From assembly GCA_903912365.1 (NCBI GenBank), contig CAIWGV010000011.1:1-46850 (forward strand): 46,850 bases of DNA. Reading direction: 5' to 3'. A model generated the notes under the pieces. That model had not been told where the DNA came from and searched no databases. It was given only the letters and a program-made list of their open reading frames with translations. This DNA comes from an uncultured Alphaproteobacteria bacterium. GTDB lineage: Bacteria > Pseudomonadota > Alphaproteobacteria > UBA7879 > UBA5542. Below, piece by piece: positions 43,721-46,850 of the stretch (within the stretch, counting starts at the first letter, position 1; each line of letters starts with the position of its first letter). The position numbers were made by a program, and so were the translations under genes.

Positions 43721-44486
43721 GGTTGAGGAGAGACACCAGTTTCTTATAGGTTTCCATATGCGTCAAATCCAGATGGAGAGGTGTCACAGAGACTTGTTTC
43801 CGATGGAGGGCCGCCAAATCCGTTTGATCTTTGGGATTCACTTTCATTTCAGGGATAGACCCAATCCAATAATAAGGAGCGCCCCTTGGGTCGGTTGCTT
43901 TCACCAAAGATCTATAGTCTTCTCGAAGACCTTGTGTTGACACATGAACGCCAACCACGTCTTTAACATCCACATTGGGGAAATTAACATTCATAAGAAC
44001 TTCTTGGGGCCATTTGGTGCTAATAAGTTTTTTGACAACTTCAATGCCAAATTTTTCAGCGGTCTCCCATTTTATGGGTTTTCCATAAGAGAGCTCTTGA
44101 CTCAATGCGATGGAGGGGACACCCAGAAGAGTGGCTTCCATGGCTGCCGCAATTGTTCCTGAGTAAGTTACATCGTCAGCACTATTAGAGCCTGCATTCA
44201 CGCCCGACAGCATAAGATCGGGTTTTTTTCCTGGAATCAGTTCTTTAATGGCCATTAATACGCAGTCTGTGGGCGTTCCATCAACAAAGAATTTCTTTTC
44301 CTCAACCTTATGAGCTCGCAAAGGTCGATTCAATGTCAAAGAGTGAGCCGCTCCACTCTGTTCCCGGCTGGGCGCTACAATCCAAATATCATCTGTTATG
44401 GTACGCGCTATTTTCTCAAGGATTTTTAGTCCTGGGGCATGGACGCCGTCATCGTTAGAAAGGAGTATTCTTAGTTTATCTGTCAT
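43713..44486 (-). CDS. surE: 5'/3'-nucleotidase SurE
   Basis: 257 residues, with the SurE metal site LLSNDDGVHAPGL and the following SGVNAGSNSADDVTYSGTIAAA. It dephosphorylates nucleoside monophosphates and short polyphosphates and is linked to stationary-phase survival. It follows serS by 3 bases and overlaps the M23 gene. Confidence 0.95.
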   Translation of the reverse strand: MTDKLRILLSNDDGVHAPGLKILEKIARTITDDIWIVAPSREQSGAAHSLTLNRPLRAHKVEEKKFFVDGTPTDCVLMAIKELIPGKKPDLMLSGVNAGSNSADDVTYSGTIAAAMEATLLGVPSIALSQELSYGKPIKWETAEKFGIEVVKKLISTKWPQEVLMNVNFPNVDVKDVVGVHVSTQGLREDYRSLVKATDPRGAPYYWIGSIPEMKVNPKDQTDLAALHRKQVSVTPLHLDLTHMETYKKLVSLLNHD

Positions 44487-44489
44487 TCT

Positions 44490-45758
44490 CTAAATCTCTG
44501 TTAACCCACCCATATAGGGTATCAGAACTCTGGGGACTTGGATACTCCCATCTTCCTGCTGATAGTTTTCTAGAACTGCAATGAGGGCGCGTCCCACGGC
44601 AATCCCAGAGCCATTGAGGGTGTAGGGAAATTGAGGTTTTTCTTTAGAATCTTTGCCTTTAAACCGGGCATTCATGCGGCGTGCTTGAAAGTCTCCACAG
44701 AGAGAGCAACTGGAAATTTCTCGGTAGGCATTTTGTCCGGGGAGCCAGGCTTCCAAGTCGTAGGTTTTAAGAGCGCTAAAACCCACATCTCCTGAACAAA
44801 GACTTACGACACGGTAGGGGATTTCAAGTTTTTTCAAAACTTCTTCCGCAGCCCCCACCATGCGGTCAAGCTCTTCTAGACCTTCTTCTGGTTTTGAAAA
44901 ACTTACCAACTCTACTTTATAGAATTGATGTTGCCGAAGCATACCTCGAGTATCACGCCCTGCCGCCCCTGCTTCAGACCGAAAACAGGGCGTGTGGGCC
45001 ACAAAGCGCAAAGGAAGCTCCTCTTCCATGAGCATACGGTCAGCCCCCCAACAGGTGAGAGAGACCTCTGACGTGGGAATAAGCCAATGACCAGAAGTGG
45101 TCTGAAAAGCCCCCTCTGCAAATTTGGGCAGCTGTCCCGCCCCAAACATGCTGGATTCATTCACCAACAAGGGCGGAGAGACTTCCGTATACCCAAATTC
45201 TTGGGTATGAAGATCCAACATAAAGTTGGAAAGGGCCCTCTGCAGTAAGGCCAAATGTTTTTTGAGAATCACAAAACGGCTTCCAGACATGCGGGCCGCT
45301 TGCTCAAAATCCATCATTCCAGAGGCTTCCCCTAAATCAAAATGTTCTTTTGGAGCAAATGAAAAGGTACGTGGTTTTCCTACCGTGCGTACAACAACAT
45401 TTTCGGATTCATCTTTTCCATGGGGAACGCTCGGCAAAAGTCTGTTGGGAAGAGTAATCAAAAAATGATGGAGCTTTCCCTTGAGTTCTTTTTCTTTTTC
45501 TTCCAGAACAGGCATCCTCTCTCGAATCTCAGACCCTTCTTGGGTGAGAGATTCCACATTATCCCCAGATCTTTTTGCCTGCCCAATGGCAGCGGCAATT
45601 TCATTTCTACGGCTCTGAAGTACTTGAAGGTTCTGCTGAACTATTTTATGGTCAGCATCTATTTTTAATATTTCTGACGATAAGGGGGAGAGCCCTCTCC
45701 GTTTAAGGCCCTTATCAAATTCCTCTGGGTTTTCTCTGATCCACTTTATGTCGTGCAT
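44490..45758 (-). CDS. serS: Seryl-tRNA synthetase
   Basis: 422 residues. An N-terminal coiled-coil (about 30-110) binds tRNA-Ser; the class II core has motif 2 RSEAGAAGRDTRGMLRQHQFYKVE and the motif 3 NGSGIAVGRALIAVLENYQ. AAGGAT is 6 bases before the ATG. First gene of serS-surE-M23. Confidence 0.96.
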   Translation of the reverse strand: MHDIKWIRENPEEFDKGLKRRGLSPLSSEILKIDADHKIVQQNLQVLQSRRNEIAAAIGQAKRSGDNVESLTQEGSEIRERMPVLEEKEKELKGKLHHFLITLPNRLLPSVPHGKDESENVVVRTVGKPRTFSFAPKEHFDLGEASGMMDFEQAARMSGSRFVILKKHLALLQRALSNFMLDLHTQEFGYTEVSPPLLVNESSMFGAGQLPKFAEGAFQTTSGHWLIPTSEVSLTCWGADRMLMEEELPLRFVAHTPCFRSEAGAAGRDTRGMLRQHQFYKVELVSFSKPEEGLEELDRMVGAAEEVLKKLEIPYRVVSLCSGDVGFSALKTYDLEAWLPGQNAYREISSCSLCGDFQARRMNARFKGKDSKEKPQFPYTLNGSGIAVGRALIAVLENYQQEDGSIQVPRVLIPYMGGLTEI

Positions 45759-45774
45759 GTTTTTATCCTTATTA

Positions 45775-45811
45775 GAAAAAAGGCCCCTCTCTTGTAAAGA
45801 GAGAAGGCCCT
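45775..45811 (-). terminator. Rho-independent terminator after the parvulin gene
   Basis: On the minus strand AGGGCCTTCTCTC pairs with GAGAGGGGCCT around TTTACAA, followed by six T (45780-45775). It separates the foldase transcript from serS, which starts 17 bases later. Confidence 0.8.
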
Positions 45812-45830
45812 TTAAAAAACAGTCTTTCGC

Positions 45831-46682
45831 TTATTGCTTCTTTGGGACAATCTGCAGTGTGTCTGGTTTCCCATCCATCGTGAAGACCTTTGCGCCCAAG
45901 GTCTTTTTGATTTCATCGATATACTCTATCAGACCCTTTTGTGAGTACATTGAAACCAACTGAGGTTTCAATTCCTCAAACTGAGGGACCACTGCCGCAC
46001 GAGAAGATCCACGGCGAACGATCAAGAATTTACCATCCTTCGTCTTAATAACCTTCTTGCTATGCACGCCATCCTTCAAAACTTTCAGTGACTGAGCAAC
46101 GTCAGGCCCCAGCACTTCGGAAATGGCTCCTTCAATCAAGAAGCCCACGCGGCCTCCTTGCTTTTTGGTGTTTGGTTCAATGGAATGTTTTTGCGCCACT
46201 TCGCTGAAGTCTTTCCCTGTATTCAGTTCAGCAAGAACAATGTTCGCTTCCCCTTCATTGCCGGTCAAGATAATGCTAACTTCCATTTCTTTTTGATTTT
46301 TTACTTTCTTAAGAACCTCAGCATAAATAACTTTCAGCTTGTCATCTGTAATACGTTTTTGAACTTCCCTGCCGAGAAAAACCTGCATTTCGATGGCTTT
46401 CTGAGCTTCCTTCATCATCTTCAAAACCTCTGGATCTGAAGAAAGATTTTCTTTGCTCTTTGCCGTCTCTAAAATGAGCTCAACGGCCTTTTGGTCCCGA
46501 AGAGGACGAAATACAGCATCCATGGTCGCCGCGCGAACTTGCTCGGCGGAGGCTGAGTCTTTCAACTTCTGAAGATCTTCAAGAGTTACCTTAGAGGATC
46601 CCACTTGGATCACCACAGGACTGTCCCCTGCTTGAACCGCAAGGGCACCACATACAAACAATAAGAATAATTTTAATTTCAT
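45831..46682 (-). CDS. Periplasmic parvulin-type peptidyl-prolyl isomerase
   Basis: 283 residues from the ATG at 46682. AAGGAG lies 11 bases upstream; an open GTG at 46691 is too close to it. Signal peptide LKLFLLFVCGALAVQA. The middle part has the parvulin/rotamase core with VSIILTGNEGEANIVLAEL, GKDFSEVAQKHSIEPNTKKQGGRVGFL and GVHSKKVIKTKDGKFLIV. The long N- and C-terminal helices resemble PrsA/SurA-type chaperones. It probably folds outer-membrane or secreted proteins. Monocistronic. Confidence 0.87.
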   Translation of the reverse strand: MKLKLFLLFVCGALAVQAGDSPVVIQVGSSKVTLEDLQKLKDSASAEQVRAATMDAVFRPLRDQKAVELILETAKSKENLSSDPEVLKMMKEAQKAIEMQVFLGREVQKRITDDKLKVIYAEVLKKVKNQKEMEVSIILTGNEGEANIVLAELNTGKDFSEVAQKHSIEPNTKKQGGRVGFLIEGAISEVLGPDVAQSLKVLKDGVHSKKVIKTKDGKFLIVRRGSSRAAVVPQFEELKPQLVSMYSQKGLIEYIDEIKKTLGAKVFTMDGKPDTLQIVPKKQ

Positions 46683-46723
46683 AATTTCCACGTCTCCTTA
46701 AGAATAACGACTATTTCTCAGAG

Positions 46724-46752
46724 ATAATGCCTGATTTTTTTTCGAATCTCAA
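46724..46752 (-). promoter_or_regulatory. Sigma70-type promoter of the parvulin gene
   Basis: On the minus strand TTGAGA (46752-46747), 17 bases and CATTAT (46729-46724), leaving a leader of about 35 bases with the SD AAGGAG. Further upstream a partial hairpin ACTCCAC/GTGGAGT (about 46780-46811) may be the terminator of an unseen gene. Confidence 0.55.
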
Positions 46753-46850
46753 GCGTTTCGATATAAACAAAAATTTACCAACTCCACGAGCAAACTCTTC
46801 TCGGTGGAGTCTGGAAAAATTCCCAAGGAATCAACGCAATTTTGTTGGAA

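Noticed and set aside
46780-46811. Hairpin ACTCCAC/GTGGAGT near the right edge
   Set aside because: The stem is interrupted and no clean T-tract follows; the gene it would serve is outside the window.

Overview
The window reads as a chromosomal segment of an alphaproteobacterium, probably an intracellular or amoeba-associated one of the Holosporales/Caedibacter type. Alphaproteobacterial signs are the gene orders nuoL-nuoM-nuoN-birA-RNase J, proS-lolC-lolD-dnaE and serS-surE-M23 peptidase, and a COQ9-family gene. The host-associated lifestyle is inferred from a scatter of AT-rich, mostly monocistronic genes for small secreted proteins with eukaryote-like motifs: two ubiquitin-interacting-motif (UIM)-like helices, two F-box-like N-termini and leucine-rich repeats. 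Gene remnants and traces of mobile elements lie beside them.

Layout. 1-664: the 3' tail of an rve-type transposase runs into a secreted F-box-like gene that it appears to have truncated. 755-8259 (minus): nuoK-L-M-N, birA and RNase J form one tight operon; nuoA-J are absent, and several normally invariant charged membrane residues of complex I are replaced. 8416-8568: a structured RNA candidate (copy 1) with its own terminator. 8599-10425: uvrC. 10517-11732: a decayed small secreted gene, then the secreted tandem-UIM-like protein. 11744-14313: thiolase and mgtE. 14504-14811: tRNA-Leu(GAG) and a 137-bp MITE-like element with 14-bp perfect terminal inverted repeats and 10-bp flanking direct repeats. 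14939-17832: accB, accC and a periplasmic amidase; then a Cys-rich secreted protein, hisS-prfA-M15 peptidase-prmC, clpB and a secreted LRR protein (to 26256). 26319-27645 (minus): a lipoprotein and a nucleotide-sugar epimerase. 27823: a second F-box-like secreted protein. 28412-28918 (minus): tRNA-Val, tRNA-Asp and HU. 29323-29489 (minus): copy 2 of the structured RNA beside an LRR gene remnant. 29784-36453 (minus): proS-lolC-lolD-dnaE. 36568-39976: an unknown membrane protein, coq9, lgt and a Bcr/CflA exporter. 40002-40680: a secreted cupin gene between 23-bp imperfect direct repeats. 40751-46691 (minus): gmk, pgeF, a Pro-rich secreted protein, LysM/M23 lipoprotein, surE, serS and a parvulin-type foldase.

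How the genes work together. Most are housekeeping: respiration (Nuo, COQ9), biotin and fatty-acid synthesis (BirA, AccB, AccC), translation (HisS, ProS, SerS, PrfA, PrmC, tRNAs), replication and repair (DnaE, UvrC, HU), and envelope biogenesis (Lgt, LolCD, amidase, M15, M23, PgeF, foldase).

The most interesting signals are: (1) a two-copy RNA of about 150-170 nt with four aligned hairpins, compensatory base changes, GNRA/UUCG loops, an invariant anti-Shine-Dalgarno-like linker and a terminator; (2) the secreted tandem-UIM-like protein and the F-box-like proteins; (3) loss of key proton-path residues in all four Nuo membrane subunits; (4) the MITE-like element upstream of accB. All family assignments are by eye, without database searches.
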